The notes under the pieces were generated by a model. It did no database searches, was not told the origin of the DNA, and worked only from the letters and a program-made list of their open reading frames with translations. From Nymphaea colorata (taxonomy: Eukaryota; Streptophyta; Magnoliopsida; Nymphaeales; Nymphaeaceae), in the NCBI RefSeq assembly GCF_008831285.2, contig NW_022205290.1:1-35760 (forward strand): 35,760 nucleotides of DNA, written 5' to 3'. Below, piece after piece: positions 1 to 10,330 of the stretch (its first letter is position 1; the number at the start of each line of letters is the position of its first letter). The position numbers and the translations under genes are program-made.

Positions 1-203
1 AAACAAGAAAGAGTCTCATTGATGTAATTATGAGCCCTGCCCCTCAATTTGGAAATATGAAACAATTGTTCCAAAGCAGTAAGAACCGAGCCTTCTACCA
101 CTTGAAAAAAGAAAAAGACAAATTTTCTAGAAGAGAATCTATACATAAATTGAAGACATTGAATTCCTGTTCATGCATGTTCTGCATAACAAATTGGACA
201 GGC

Positions 204-665
204 ATGGCAACCACCGGTTGGTCACCTCAGGCGCTTGTCTTTCTTTTATGTTTTTCTTCCTTCACCTTGATTGTGGTTCTCGGCCAAGGGAGGTGCCCTC
301 AGCCCTTCTTTCTCTGAGCAACGTGACTGATCAATTCGGATTGCTGTCTTTCAAATCTCTTGTCACTAAAGACCCTTATAATGTGTAATCAAATTGGAAT
401 TCCAATATCTCCTTCTATGTGTGGAATGGAGCTTCATGCAGTCCTGGTTCACAAGGGTCGATGGTCTGAACCTTAGCAACACAGTACTTGAAGGTACACT
501 CTATCCATACATTAGGAATCTCTCCCTCTTACAGGTTCTTGATCTTACAAATGACAGTTTCCATGGTCATCTTCCATTAATTTTAGTTACTACCCTCAGA
601 TAGAAAATCTTTCTATAATAAAAACAATTTTGAGGGGTTGATCCCACAAACACTGAGCCTAAGCA
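204..665 (+). pseudogene. Broken N-terminus of an LRR receptor-like kinase
   Basis: The ATG at 204 opens a hydrophobic signal-peptide-like segment (MATTGWSPQALVFLLCF...). The reading then moves to another frame and gives the start of an LRR N-terminal domain (DQFGLLSFKSLVTKDPYNV). That frame hits TAA at 386-388 where related proteins usually read Leu, so a single T-to-A change is likely. It continues as SNWNSNISFYVWNGASC, the CxWxGxxC cap motif with Tyr at the first Cys. About one base is missing near 451-456, after which the LRRs follow (LNLSNTVLEGTL, NLSLLQVLDLTNDSFHGHLP). A further shift near 600 leads to NNFEGLIPQTLS. No more LRRs, transmembrane segment or kinase domain follow. The layout resembles the EFR/Xa21-type (LRR-XII) receptors, which act in pathogen recognition at the plasma membrane. 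The subfamily is inferred. At least two frame breaks plus a stop make this a relic. Confidence 0.85.
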
Positions 666-836
666 TGCATTTGTTCTCTGCTATCTGTTCATTAGCACAT
701 CGATGAGAATGAACACAAATACAAATGTACAATATGATAGAAACCACTTTAAAATAATCATATATTGATAAAAATTTCATAATTCACAAAACAACAAGCA
801 TTACTTTTCAACAATGCAATACAAAAAATCTTGTAA

Positions 837-1200
837 TTAGTTCCATGGCTTTCCTCCTCGTATGCTTGCCACCACCTCCTTGACTCAGCTTACCTTTCTC
901 AGCTTTCCATCATTGGCGACGCTGTCGGTGGGAAGATCATCCACAATGTCCTCGCCTCCAGCCAGGTGCCTGATCTATCAGGCCTCAAGGGGTTGGTACC
1001 AGGGAGCTCCTCTTATGTAAACCACCAGTGGAGGGGCTGCCGGACATCGCGACGATGGTGGTGATGAGATTCGAAACGTTCTAGGGACCGGGGCATGATA
1101 TTAGGGAGAGCTGAAGAAGTTGGGAAGGATGGTGGTGAAGTTGCACGTCTTCTCGGAAGAGGGCATGCCTTCTATGTGCACAGCCCCTAGGAAGAGGCAT
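837..1200 (+). pseudogene. Unrecognised decayed coding-like block
   Basis: An open frame without ATG runs from 837 to the TGA at 1,062-1,064 (about 75 codons). It includes the protein-like stretch GDAVGGKIIHNVLASSQVPD followed by LSGLKGLVPGSSSY. In another frame, about 1,069-1,190, there is a second protein-like stretch, ELKKLGRMVVKLHVFSEEG, with stops just before it. The block is visibly richer in GC than the DNA on either side, which fits an old exon. I do not recognise the family. It could be one gene broken by frameshifts or two unrelated fragments. Confidence 0.3.
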
Positions 1201-1215
1201 CTACTGAGTTGATGG

Positions 1216-2665
1216 GCTTCATCTCTAAGTTAATCTCTTAGTTTTGTTATATAGTGTGAATGTTGTATGAATGCTTTTTTCTTTAATGTTGCATTAAATA
1301 ATCACTGATAGAACTCATCTGCCGCCTACAGAAAGACGATTGTGCTACTATGTTGCTGGTGCAACTGTGTCGGGGTGTTCTCTTGGAAAGAGTGATGTAA
1401 AATCAATGCAGTGCAAAATTGAAAAAGAAAATAGTGATATGATCAGTTTATAATGGTAGAGCCTGAATTTTTTGAAACAAAGGTACTATACTTGAGAGAA
1501 TTATAAGATCTCTCTCTTTTATATTCGATTTATAAGAAAAAATAAATTCCTAATGGATCCATCCTTTAAGTAAATGGTGACAAACTATTGACAAATAATT
1601 CTTAGTTACTTTGCAAAGCAAGCGAAACATGTCTTCTTCCTACCCAATGTAGAGATGGCTAACCTTTTGTTTTTTTTTTAAAAAAAATCATTGTGCAAAA
1701 TGGATTTTTTTTTCTCGAATGATACATGTGGGTAAATCTCATCTTATGAGGACAAATAGTAGAATAAGAGAGGTGAGACTTGATGGGGACAAGGTTTGAA
1801 GCTAACTAAGGGGTTGTTTAGCAAATAAGAAGGTCTCCCATACTTTTCACTGTGACCACTTTTGATATTATAGTTGTCGCTAAGAAAGTTTTAAGTTTAA
1901 ATTTTTTTTTTCCGGATCAGCATTTTTTTTTGTCATCGCGATCTTAAGTTGAATGAGATGCTTTACAACCCTATGTAATTTGATAAGAGTGTTTGGTCTT
2001 CTTATGACATAATTTCTATTTGCATATAGAGATTGATCAATAATATCATTTGATATAGCTTAAAAGGGCTATAAGAACTGCGGGACATGTTTTATTTTTT
2101 GTTACAGTCATATTTTGAATTTATGTTAGCACTAACCTAAAAGACTTTACGGCGCAAAAGAGAAGTGTTTTTTCAAATAATAAAAAAATCAATTTAAAAT
2201 TTAAAATGCTTTGAAAATTAAAAAATATTTTTATTTTAATAACAGCTATTACAAGCATGACAGATTGGATGCGCTTCATCAACCAAACCGGTAGGTGTAG
2301 ATTAGCTTTTTGTTAAAGAAAAAAACTAAAAAAACATCAGCTATCACCTCGTTCGTGAAATATTATGAGGCGGATGCAGTTTTCTTAAGTTCCTATTTGT
2401 TTCGGATCGGATAGGGAATTACATGTGAACATGGATTTGGATCTTTTTTTTCTTTGACCCGATAAAATGTTTGAAGAACGTAAGAGGAAAGTCCGCTTCC
2501 CAAGTGCATGTTTGATGCAGATGATAAGTATCAGGGTTTTAAACGGTTTTTCTGAAATGCATCACATTTTTACCATGTAAAAATCCAAGAAACAGGGGAA
2601 GGATTTCTAGCCCATCATCCTGTCTACCTCTAGAGGTTGCCTCTTACGATCTGCCCTCATCAAGG
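1216..2665. other. Intergenic, no gene seen
   Basis: AT-rich DNA with several poly-T and poly-A runs (for example 1,669-1,687 and 1,901-1,911) and no reading frame that looks like protein. A short GGATCGGATAGGG / GGATTTGGATC stretch near 2,403-2,443 resembles the degenerate GATTCGGAT repeats seen later in the window, but is too short to call an element. Confidence 0.5.
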
Positions 2666-3129
2666 AGGGGGAGCTTGAAGGTAGCACAGCGATGGCTGGT
2701 TTCCGGTAAGATCGATCACTCTCTCCTCTCTTTTTTGTTTATTTTTTTCCAGCCATTTCTCTATCCATTTCTTGTTTTTCCGAACACGACTGGTTTTCTG
2801 GAGGAGGAGAAGGGTCTTCCTTGTGCCATCCAGTTGGTTTCTGATATAATTTCATCTACATGTGTAACAACGGTCATGACTCCCCTTTTCGACCAAGTTT
2901 TTTTTTTTTTTTTGAAATTTATTCTCGTTGCTCATTTTGGTTTGTTGATGGTTTGATTTGTGATTCATCGCTTTTGGGTATGTGGTCCAGGACTATTAAG
3001 GTCTTGGTTGCTGTTAATTTTGTTAGTCAAGGTGGATTCCAGTGAAGACCATTCGAATTATCGTTCACAAGGAAGTTGGGTGTTTCGATCTGACATTTTG
3101 AGCATTTCTTTCTGCTTTCTGTTATATCA
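2666..3129 (+). other. Possible relic 5' leader and intron of the SEC16-like copy
   Basis: The segment just upstream of the SEC16-like ATG has a donor-like CCG|GTAAGATCG at 2,706, followed by pyrimidine-rich DNA. Several acceptor-like CAG sites lie between 2,990 and 3,050. A retained 5'-UTR intron would mean the copy arose by DNA duplication rather than from a reverse-transcribed mRNA. There is no direct proof of splicing here, and the segment could be ordinary intergenic DNA. Confidence 0.25.
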
Positions 3130-3901
3130 ATGGCGGCTTCTCCATTTCTTATGCAGGATCAGACGGATGAAGGTTTCTTTGACAAGCTTGTGGATGATGA
3201 GTTTCGGATTGTTGGTTCTTCTGCAGCTGAGTTACAGGAGGGTAATGATTCGGATGGGATCAACTGAGCTCCCTGCTGACACTTCTCTAGCGAAACTTTC
3301 CTTGAGTGAATTGGAGTACCATTCACAGGTTCAGGTGGACGAGGCTGTTGCCAGAAAAGCTGGCTCCTTTAGTGTCAGTAACTCGGTCGAATTCAAACCA
3401 GAGAAAGTAAATCAGGTTGCAGAAGGGAGTAGTTCCGATGTGCTTGTTGAGTCCAACGAGTCTGCCATACCAGTAGAGTTGGTTGCACATGGTGCGGGTG
3501 CCAATGCCCATCTGAACAATTTGGAAGCAGATTTTCCGTCTGTTAAGGGTTCTAAGCAGACCCGGGCGAGCATGAAGGAGGTGCAGTGGAGTAGCTTTCA
3601 TACAGGTATGGGCGATAATGATTCTGGTGGTTTTAGTTCTCATTCAGATTTATTTGCAGAATGGATGAAAATACATCTAGACAGACTACAGGGAGCATGG
3701 CACCACATTCTCTCAACGTCTTTGCAATCTCAATCGCAAAATCAAGCTGGTTTTGTTCAAGGGAGAACACAGCAAACTGATGCAATCAATGATGGCCTGC
3801 AGTCGTCTTCATCTTCTGTCTTTGATAGTTCTTTTGTTCTAGATCCCCAAGAGGAAATCGTTGAGAAGGGCCTAATTGGTGAAACTGCTGATTTGTTGTG
3901 A
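3130..3901 (+). pseudogene. Truncated, frame-broken N-terminal copy of SEC16/MAG5-like COPII scaffold
   Basis: The ATG at 3,130 starts MAASPFLMQ followed by DQTDEGFFDKLVDDEF, the N-terminal signature of plant SEC16 proteins. An acidic GNDSDG stretch follows, again as in the family. This frame stops at TGA 3,265-3,267. The family-like sequence resumes in the next frame (LPADTSLAKLSLSE...) and stays open to TGA 3,899-3,901. It contains MKEVQWSSF followed by SSHSDLFAEW, matching the conserved KEVQWSSF...SYSDFFSEL block. The two frames together give about 255 residues, whereas plant SEC16 proteins are well over 1,000. The WENLYPGWKYD region, the central conserved domain and the C-terminus are absent. 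SEC16 normally organises ER exit sites for COPII vesicle budding. One frame break plus loss of most of the protein makes this a pseudogene. A small second exon hiding the break is possible but no good splice sites are seen. Confidence 0.8.
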
Positions 3902-4540
3902 AGTACAACAAGGCAAAGCGATGCACTAAGTTGGTGATGCAATGTGTAGCTAAGCGATGCATAGTGAAGCTTAAGTTTCATGGCAAAAATAATCTAACAT
4001 ATTATATCAACAAAAATCATGTCAGAAATTAAAAACAAGAGCAAAAAAACCATTTTTTTTCTGGTGCCAAAATCAGACATGAAGGATGGCTCTGATTTGC
4101 TATTTGCGAGAAAGTTTAATTAGTTGTTATCAACAATTATACATAAAAGTTTGTAAAATATTTAATTCCTTACAAGTACTGCGGATGAAAAAAAACATTA
4201 CTTTGGTTTATTTAAACAACAAACTCATGAGAGCACCGGTTTGGTCAAATGGTTATAAGTTCAATAAATTCACTAAACTCTATGATTTTTATCCAACATT
4301 TATTAACTTACACTATTTCATTCAACAAACAACCTTCAATAAATTAACACTTATCGCTTTTATCTAATTCTACCATGCGGCTGAGAAAAAAATTAAACAA
4401 AAACAATGTGAAATAGAAAAATGAAAAAAAAAAATACAAGCATTAATTACAAAACAGAGGTAGAGGGAGAGATAGACATGAGCGATAGGTAGGCACTCGA
4501 GGTGCACATTTCGTGCGTTGAGTTGTGTGATTCAAATAAC
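3902..4540. other. Intergenic, one short direct repeat
   Basis: Directly after the SEC16 relic, AAGCGATGCA occurs at about 3,917 and again at about 3,953, with a related GTGATGCA between. The remainder is AT-rich with no supportable gene. Confidence 0.4.
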
Positions 4541-4790
4541 AGTGGTGGTTACCTTATGGGTTCTGGTAATATAGCGGTGGTAATCGCTGTTATAGGTTTA
4601 CAGCGGTGAAATTTCTACTGGTGCTAGAGAACACCGGTATAAATACCTTAGCGGCGTAGCGGCGAGACATTTCACCGGTATAAGTATATATGACTGCAAA
4701 CTACCTCCTCGTTAGAGATCTATACCAGTTGTAATCATCATCGGTATTGGACTGTCCCAGTTGCGTTCATCACCTGTATAGGTTATTATG
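4541..4790. mobile_element. Possible CACTA-type subterminal repeat remnant
   Basis: Short motifs recur in both orientations: TAGCGGTGG, CAGCGGTGAAA, TAGCGGCG with TAGCGGCGAG, ACACCGGTATAA, TTCACCGGTATAAG and ACCTGTATAGG. Clusters of GCGG and CCGGTATA in direct and inverted orientation are typical of the subterminal regions of plant CACTA elements. No CACTA terminus or transposase is seen, so the class assignment is an inference. Confidence 0.3.
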
Positions 4791-4910
4791 ATTAAAGAAT
4801 AGCACAAACATAATTTGTACCCCTCAAGAAAACACTTATAGCCTCTAGTAAATATTTCCATGCCTTTCAACCAAAATATGTCTTACGCAATGTGTTCCTT
4901 CTGCATCCAG

Positions 4911-5040
4911 GTGCTAAGGGGGAACAAACTCAGCCATGTGATGCAATGGTCAGCTGTTGACAGATGACAGTACCATGGTAATTAGAAATGATGGTGGTGA
5001 GGGCAGTCTATTGTCTGTGGAAAGGTTGCAAGAGTTGAAG
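4911..5040 (+). pseudogene. Exon-like fragment, family not recognised
   Basis: The fragment has an acceptor-like end (TTCTGCATCCAG before 4,911) and a strong donor-like end (GTTGAAG|GTATGT at 5,041). The 3' part reads DDSTMVIRNDGGEGSLLSVE then RLQELK, which looks like real protein. The 5' part reads AKGEQTQPCDAMVS in another frame. No single frame is open across all 130 bases, so a frameshift is needed. If it was once an exon, it is a broken one. Another protein-like stretch lies about 80 bases downstream, in the left arm of the inverted repeat at 5,121. Confidence 0.3.
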
Positions 5041-5120
5041 GTATGTAGAGAAGTTGCTCGAAAGAATCAGAGTCTGAAGTCAATTTGGTTCACTCGACAA
5101 GAGATTTTCTTGTATATATA

Positions 5121-5649
5121 CAATGATGGCAGGAAGGTATTCATATTCCACCTTGTATACTGCATCATTCGTTATGTATAAAAAATCTCACCTTATAAAA
5201 GAACCTCTGGAGGACGATCTGAAAAGTTTTCGAATATCAATTTATTTTTAGTAATGTTTCTCGTAATAAAAGGCTTAGATGCCTAAGATTGTCTTGTACA
5301 TAGTTCTAGTTATTGTACTGCAAACACGATCATGCCTTAGTGTACGGAATAACACTTGAGCATATTTAGGAAGAGGTTGCCAACAAACAAATGATAAGTG
5401 GTCCAACCTAGGAGTTGGGCTTTCTTTCTACTCTATGTTTTTTCTTTTGACATCCACGTCATTGAATACAACAATGTTATTTCAATTCAAAACGAAGCTG
5501 ATACCATTAGTAGTATGATACTGTAATAAATGACAGTTTGTCATTGAGAAGAACGCCAGATGGTACATCAGCATAAGATGAGATTCTTTTGTAATGAACA
5601 AATAATGCAGTATATGGGGTGGAGTATGAATACCTTCCTACCATCATTG
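5121..5649. repeat. 76-bp inverted repeat with coding-like arms
   Basis: The left arm is 5,121-5,196 and the right arm is 5,574-5,649, its imperfect reverse complement, with about 377 bases between. The left arm on the plus strand and the right arm on the minus strand both read MM(A/V)GRYSYST(L/P)YTA followed by (S/A)FV and YK, so the arms are two copies of one protein-like segment in opposite orientation. The intervening DNA has no recognised gene. This could be an inverted duplication of a gene fragment or the arms of a foldback transposon. Confidence 0.55.
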
Positions 5650-5680
5650 AATTGAACTCATCAATCCATGCACCACCTTG

Positions 5681-5702
5681 CACACACACACACATATATA
5701 TG
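5681..5702. repeat. (CA)n(TA)n microsatellite
   Basis: About six CA units followed by three TA units, just outside the right arm of the inverted repeat. Confidence 0.8.
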
Positions 5703-8384
5703 TCGCTAGACAAATTAGACCGGATAAATAATTAATGAGACTGATTAGCTTTGATGCATTTTTCTTCTCAAAAGTTACAAGTAACCATTTATATTTATAC
5801 AATTACCTACAGGCACATGCCCCACTGTTTTTAAGTATGAAAAATACCATTTTACCCTAATAAAAAGAAAATACCTGAATAGAAAGGTTTTTATGGGCCA
5901 CATCTTTTTGACAATTTCTTCAATATTTTTGTCTATTTTATAAGTATCAATATTAATAAAAAAAAAGGACCAGGGTGAGTGTATGTACAAAATGTGATTT
6001 TTTTCATTTTCTTCATAGAAATTGCTCAAGATTTTAACATTTTTCTTCAATTAATGAAGCAGGTGTTTGTCAATCATTTTATTACGTCAAACAACTTTTC
6101 AATCTTTTTAACGCCCTTCGTCGTACAAAGAAATTCATCTATTTGAAAAATTTTACTGTATTTGGATTTTCTGATTGCTGAAAATTCTTGTCAATCGATT
6201 GTGAATGATGATTATATATGTGGTATATTTCAAATAAACTGAGATAGGAATTGGAGCCGTTTATTTTTCTTTGTTATCTCATTTGTCCATTCTTTTTGCA
6301 CCAAAGATCTTACCTTTTCTGGAGCTAGATCTCATGTGCCTCCATGCCTTTTTGGTTTTGAAACCTTGAAAAATTGTGAGATTCCCTTCATTAGGGACAT
6401 AAGATTCGTCACCAAAAAAAGGATAATGGTAACCTCACCTAACCTATAGTAATAAAAATACATGTCCTACTGAGACTTGTAACTTGCTATGCTCTTTAGT
6501 AGCAGGCCCTGACTCACCCTCCTCTAAAAGGCTGATTCATTCAGACCAACATGAGGGTCCAACCACATTGCATTGCCAGGATCCACTGAGAGTGAATTTT
6601 TTAAGGTTATCAGTCTTGAAGTTCCTCAGTAGAGATAGGATAAATAAAAAATCAGTCTTCCATTACCTTTCATTAGTCCTAAGAACTTCTGAAACTCAGT
6701 TCCTTAATTGTGGGAGGGGCACTTTAAAAGGATGTCATATTTTCTATAACGAGTCAATGTTTCCCTATAAACAAGACTTATTTCATTGAAAAATTGTAAT
6801 TTGTAAAGGAACGGTTTCATAGTTGATTTTTTTTATATTAACTTGGAGAAGTAGCCTTAAATGACTTTATATTTTCCAGTCTTCATTAAAATTGTGAAAC
6901 AGACAGTTCTAAAGAAACTTATTCAGTTTTTCCTATGGACTTCTTGCTTCCACATGCATGTGCACTGCACCTTAAGTTTGCCTGTGTGATGGTTGAGTTT
7001 CAGTTTGGGACTGCATTCTAGGATCAAGAGGTTGGAAGGCTGAGCCCAAGGAAACATTCAGTTTTTACCTGCTAGTTAGCAGCTTTTCATTTCGCATCCT
7101 TTATTTTTTTATATTTTCTTCCACAAGATCTTTCCCTTCTGATCTTTGTGCCGATAATAGTGTAGGCCCAAGGGTAGGATGGGCCTTCTGGTCACTTGCT
7201 GAAATTGAGTCATTAGAAAACAAGTGCTGAAAATTTCTGGGTTATTCAATTGCTTTGAATTTCTTGAGAACAGTACTTGCCATGAATTTGAAAATGAAAC
7301 AGTCTCAAATAATGTCATCTACCAACAAATTGGATTTTGAACTGGATTTTTGGCCATCTCAATTAATGTCCAAAACATGTACATCTATATGTGATTAAGG
7401 TACATTGTTTGTTAGAGGTAACTTAAGACTGTTTGTGCGGCTGCAGATGTTCTGATGAGTATAAGAAAGATGGTAAATTTGACATGGTTTAATTCGACAT
7501 ACAACCTTGGTTAAATCTTACCATGTTGTTGAGAAAAAAGTAAATTAAAACAAAAACATAGCTAACGTGAAATATGAAAATAGAAACGATGCAAGTGTCA
7601 ATCACAAAACATGTTGAAAGACATCGTTCGAAAGATGAAATCAGCCCTGAAAAATAAAGTATTCTGTTGCTTTCACTGTTACAATTTCCCTCCATCAAAA
7701 GGTGTATCTATACGTCAAGAAATCTTGGCGATTGCCAACCAAAAAAAAGAAGCCAATTTTACCTTTCATGATGTTCCCAGCTTTCATACAATGAAGAACA
7801 AAATGATATTCTTCCTTTGGTGCTTTTAATATCTGCCTTCGATTAGTTTTACATGTTGGGTAATTCTTTGGCTTATTTTTACAGGTTGACTAATTCTTTT
7901 GTTTTATTTCTATCCAAGTATCAGACTTAAAATTAATTTTAGTTAGCAAAGGAAAAACATCCTCAGTTTTTGTGTTTGCAGTTTTCAACGAACAAGGAAT
8001 GATCCTTCTGGTTCTATATGCTAGTTCCTTAATTTTTATATGCGAGATTTTTCCACAAAAAATCTTCGCCTTATTGGCAAAATTCCATAATCAATCCTGC
8101 ATGTTGCCACATCGAAAACCCCGAGATACTTTTTTACATATATATCTCGCTTTTAGTCATTGACATTTTTGAAACCGTACTCTTCAACTTGGTTCACTTA
8201 ATAGCTCATGTTGGTTGTAAGATCCAGAATACCTTTTACATATATATAGCTATTAGTGAGTTACATCTTTCTACTTAAACTCATCCACACAATCTTGATC
8301 TATATAATTTTGGAGTTTGTACGGAAACCATTTAATTAGCAATTTTTCCTTTTTAGTTTTATTTTCTTGATAATATTTTCAATT
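5703..8384. other. Intergenic, no gene seen
   Basis: About 2.7 kb of AT-rich DNA on which I can place no gene, RNA or element. The open frames here are short and of low-complexity composition (Phe, Ile, Lys and Asn rich), as expected by chance in AT-rich DNA. Confidence 0.5.
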
Positions 8385-8497
8385 TGAAGGGATAATTTCA
8401 TCATTTGGGTGACTAATATTTTTTAATGCTTTGGCCTTCTTTCAGGTGGTGGGTTAAATCCTGCTCACCTGAAGGGATAATTTCATCATTTGGGTGA
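8385..8497 (+). repeat. Pair of 28-bp perfect direct repeats
   Basis: The 28-base sequence that begins TGAAGGGATAATTTC occurs at 8,385-8,412 and identically at 8,470-8,497, an 85-base spacing. The DNA between is not repeated. This looks like a fairly recent local duplication. Confidence 0.85.
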
Positions 8498-9385
8498 TTA
8501 CTTCAATACTTTTGACGAGATCAAGCATTTGTTTGAAAAACAAAAGGAAAAGTTGGGTGGACATTTGGTGTTTCTCAAAAGGAGTCTTATTTTTCTCATT
8601 TAATTTGTGGAGCAGTGTCTTTTAACATTGAAAACATTGTTGGTTTGGATTTTTAGATTTAAATACATTGACGTTGCACGTAGTGATTGGGAAAACATAT
8701 ATACGTTTTTTTTTACAGTTCAATTAAAAAAAAGTGTGTTAAACTGTTTTTAAATCCAATGTACGGGGACTTTCTGTAGTGAGATAGATCTTCAATATTG
8801 ATGTATACACATGCAGCTACATTCTACAATGCAATTGTTACGTTACAAAGAATTTTATAATGAAGGAGCACGATTTGTAATGCAGCGACAGCTGCATGTA
8901 TAAGAGATTTTGAACATTGTCTTTACTTTACTCTGCGCAACAAATATCTTTCTTGGATGGATCCTGAAATTATTTTTTTACAAAGTGTGAGTCAACCAGA
9001 CCCCTACTGAAACCCAAAAGGTTGTAGGATAATAATTGAAAAAAATAAAAGGGTCTTCACTAGAATTGTGTAGAAAACAATGGTCAACATCAAATTTCCC
9101 AAGACAAGTATAAGTGGCTTTTTGTCGACTTCTTTTCTGTTTCCTTCTCCCATTTTATCTCTCCTCACTCTCTTGAATCTTGTTCATAGCCTTCTATTTG
9201 TAAGGGCTTTATGTTGAGCAACAAAAAGTCCCCAGCCATCTATGGCGATCGGCGAGCACACCAGAGCTTGAGCAGCGACAGTAAAACTCAACAACAACAA
9301 GTATCATTTTTTCTTTCTCTCACCCCCTCAAGTTTCTTCTACATTTCTTTCTTTGAGGGTGTTCTGCTATGTCACCGGTATGCGG
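8498..9385. other. Intergenic, no gene seen
   Basis: AT-rich. It contains TTTCTGTAGTG at about 8,771-8,781, the reverse complement of a CACTACAGAAA-type end, but no matching left end is found nearby. Confidence 0.4.
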
Positions 9386-9565
9386 GGTATGGGTGCCGGT
9401 GCCGGTGCCAGTGCGATGCATCTCAAAGAATTACGGTGCGGCAGTGCAGCGAGGGTATTTATTATTATTGTTAGTTTATTATTATAATATATTAATAATA
9501 TCAAATTTGATAAAAAAAATTGAAATCAATAAGGTGCGGGTTGGGTGCGAATGTGGGTCGCAGAT
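9386..9565. repeat. GGTGCC/GGTGCGG hexamer-type repeat stretch
   Basis: Three tandem GGTGCC units lie at 9,392-9,409. Looser GGTGCGGCAGTGC follows near 9,437, and GGTGCGGGTTGGGTGCG lies near 9,533-9,550. The GC-rich parts flank an AT-rich core rich in TTATTATTA. This looks like a degenerate transposon relic rather than a gene. The class is not determined. Confidence 0.4.
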
Positions 9566-9612
9566 TACAAGGCACTCTGAGCTCTCTGATTGAGTCCTAT
9601 AATATTTTATTA

Positions 9613-10105
9613 CACAATTGTATGATTTGTTTTAAGACATAGGTCAAATAAAATAGTGTTCACAACGATGTGATAAACACTTGGAAAAATTAAAAGCAAT
9701 AATATCATTGTATGGATTGGTTTTATGATAACATGGTGCTTAATAAAAGGCAATAAGCAGTCAGACAAAATAGATTCTAATAATGCAAATGCAATATTCA
9801 TTTTATGATATCCTAAAATAAATTTGGGTTTACAAGAATGTGATAAGAACAAAAAATCATGCGATAACACAACTACATGATTTATTTTATGATAGACTCA
9901 AGTAATATCATGCTTACAAGTAGGCAATAAGCACTTAGAAAAATTAAATGCAACAATGATACTATATGAACTGGTTTTACGATAAAAAGACGTTTACAAA
10001 GAGGTCATAAATAGTAAAACAAACTAGATTGCAATAAAGCAACTATAGGATTCATTTTATAATTCATTCAAATAAAATCGTGTCTACAAAAAGAGTTTCT
10101 ATCGT
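9613..10105 (+). repeat. Degenerate tandem array, six units of about 85 bp
   Basis: Six successive segments share the same order of motifs: ATGATTnGTTTTATGATA, then CTCAAATAAAATnGTG, then TTACAAnnnGTGATAAGCA, then TTAGAnAAATTAAATGCAA. Unit starts are near 9,613, 9,707, 9,794, 9,874, 9,963 and 10,044, and the last unit is cut short. Units are strongly diverged and some lack the CTCAAATAAAAT part. There is no coding signal. It could be an old satellite-like array or the subterminal repeats of a transposon, with CACTA-like ends lying close downstream. Confidence 0.65.
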
Positions 10106-10318
10106 CAAATTTATGTGTTAGATGGAGAGGTGGGCATGAGTATGTTAACCATCATCCATATTAAGATACTATGCATAACATCACATATGTATATTTCATG
10201 ATGGTCACAACAGAATATATTATTGCATTTTAGAACCCAGTTTTGATAGACTATCTAAACAAGAAATAGTGTCTCAACTGCAGGCATGTATAAATACAAA
10301 TTCATGCTAGCACATTGT

Positions 10319-10330
10319 CACTACAATATT
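10319..10330 (+). mobile_element. Possible CACTA transposon left end
   Basis: CACTACAATATT, followed by TTTGTTTATGCCCGACGACC, resembles the start of plant CACTA elements (CACTACAA plus a GACGAC-rich subterminal region). No matching right end (TTGTAGTG) or transposase was found downstream, so this would be a fragment. Confidence 0.3.

Noticed and set aside
3323-3643. A 106-codon minus-strand frame.
   Set aside because: It is the antisense shadow of the SEC16-like frame.
8640-8782. TTTCTGTAGTG with TACATTG/TTTAAAT words nearby, like the right end of a CACTA element.
   Set aside because: No left CACTA end in correct orientation upstream and no clear subterminal repeats.
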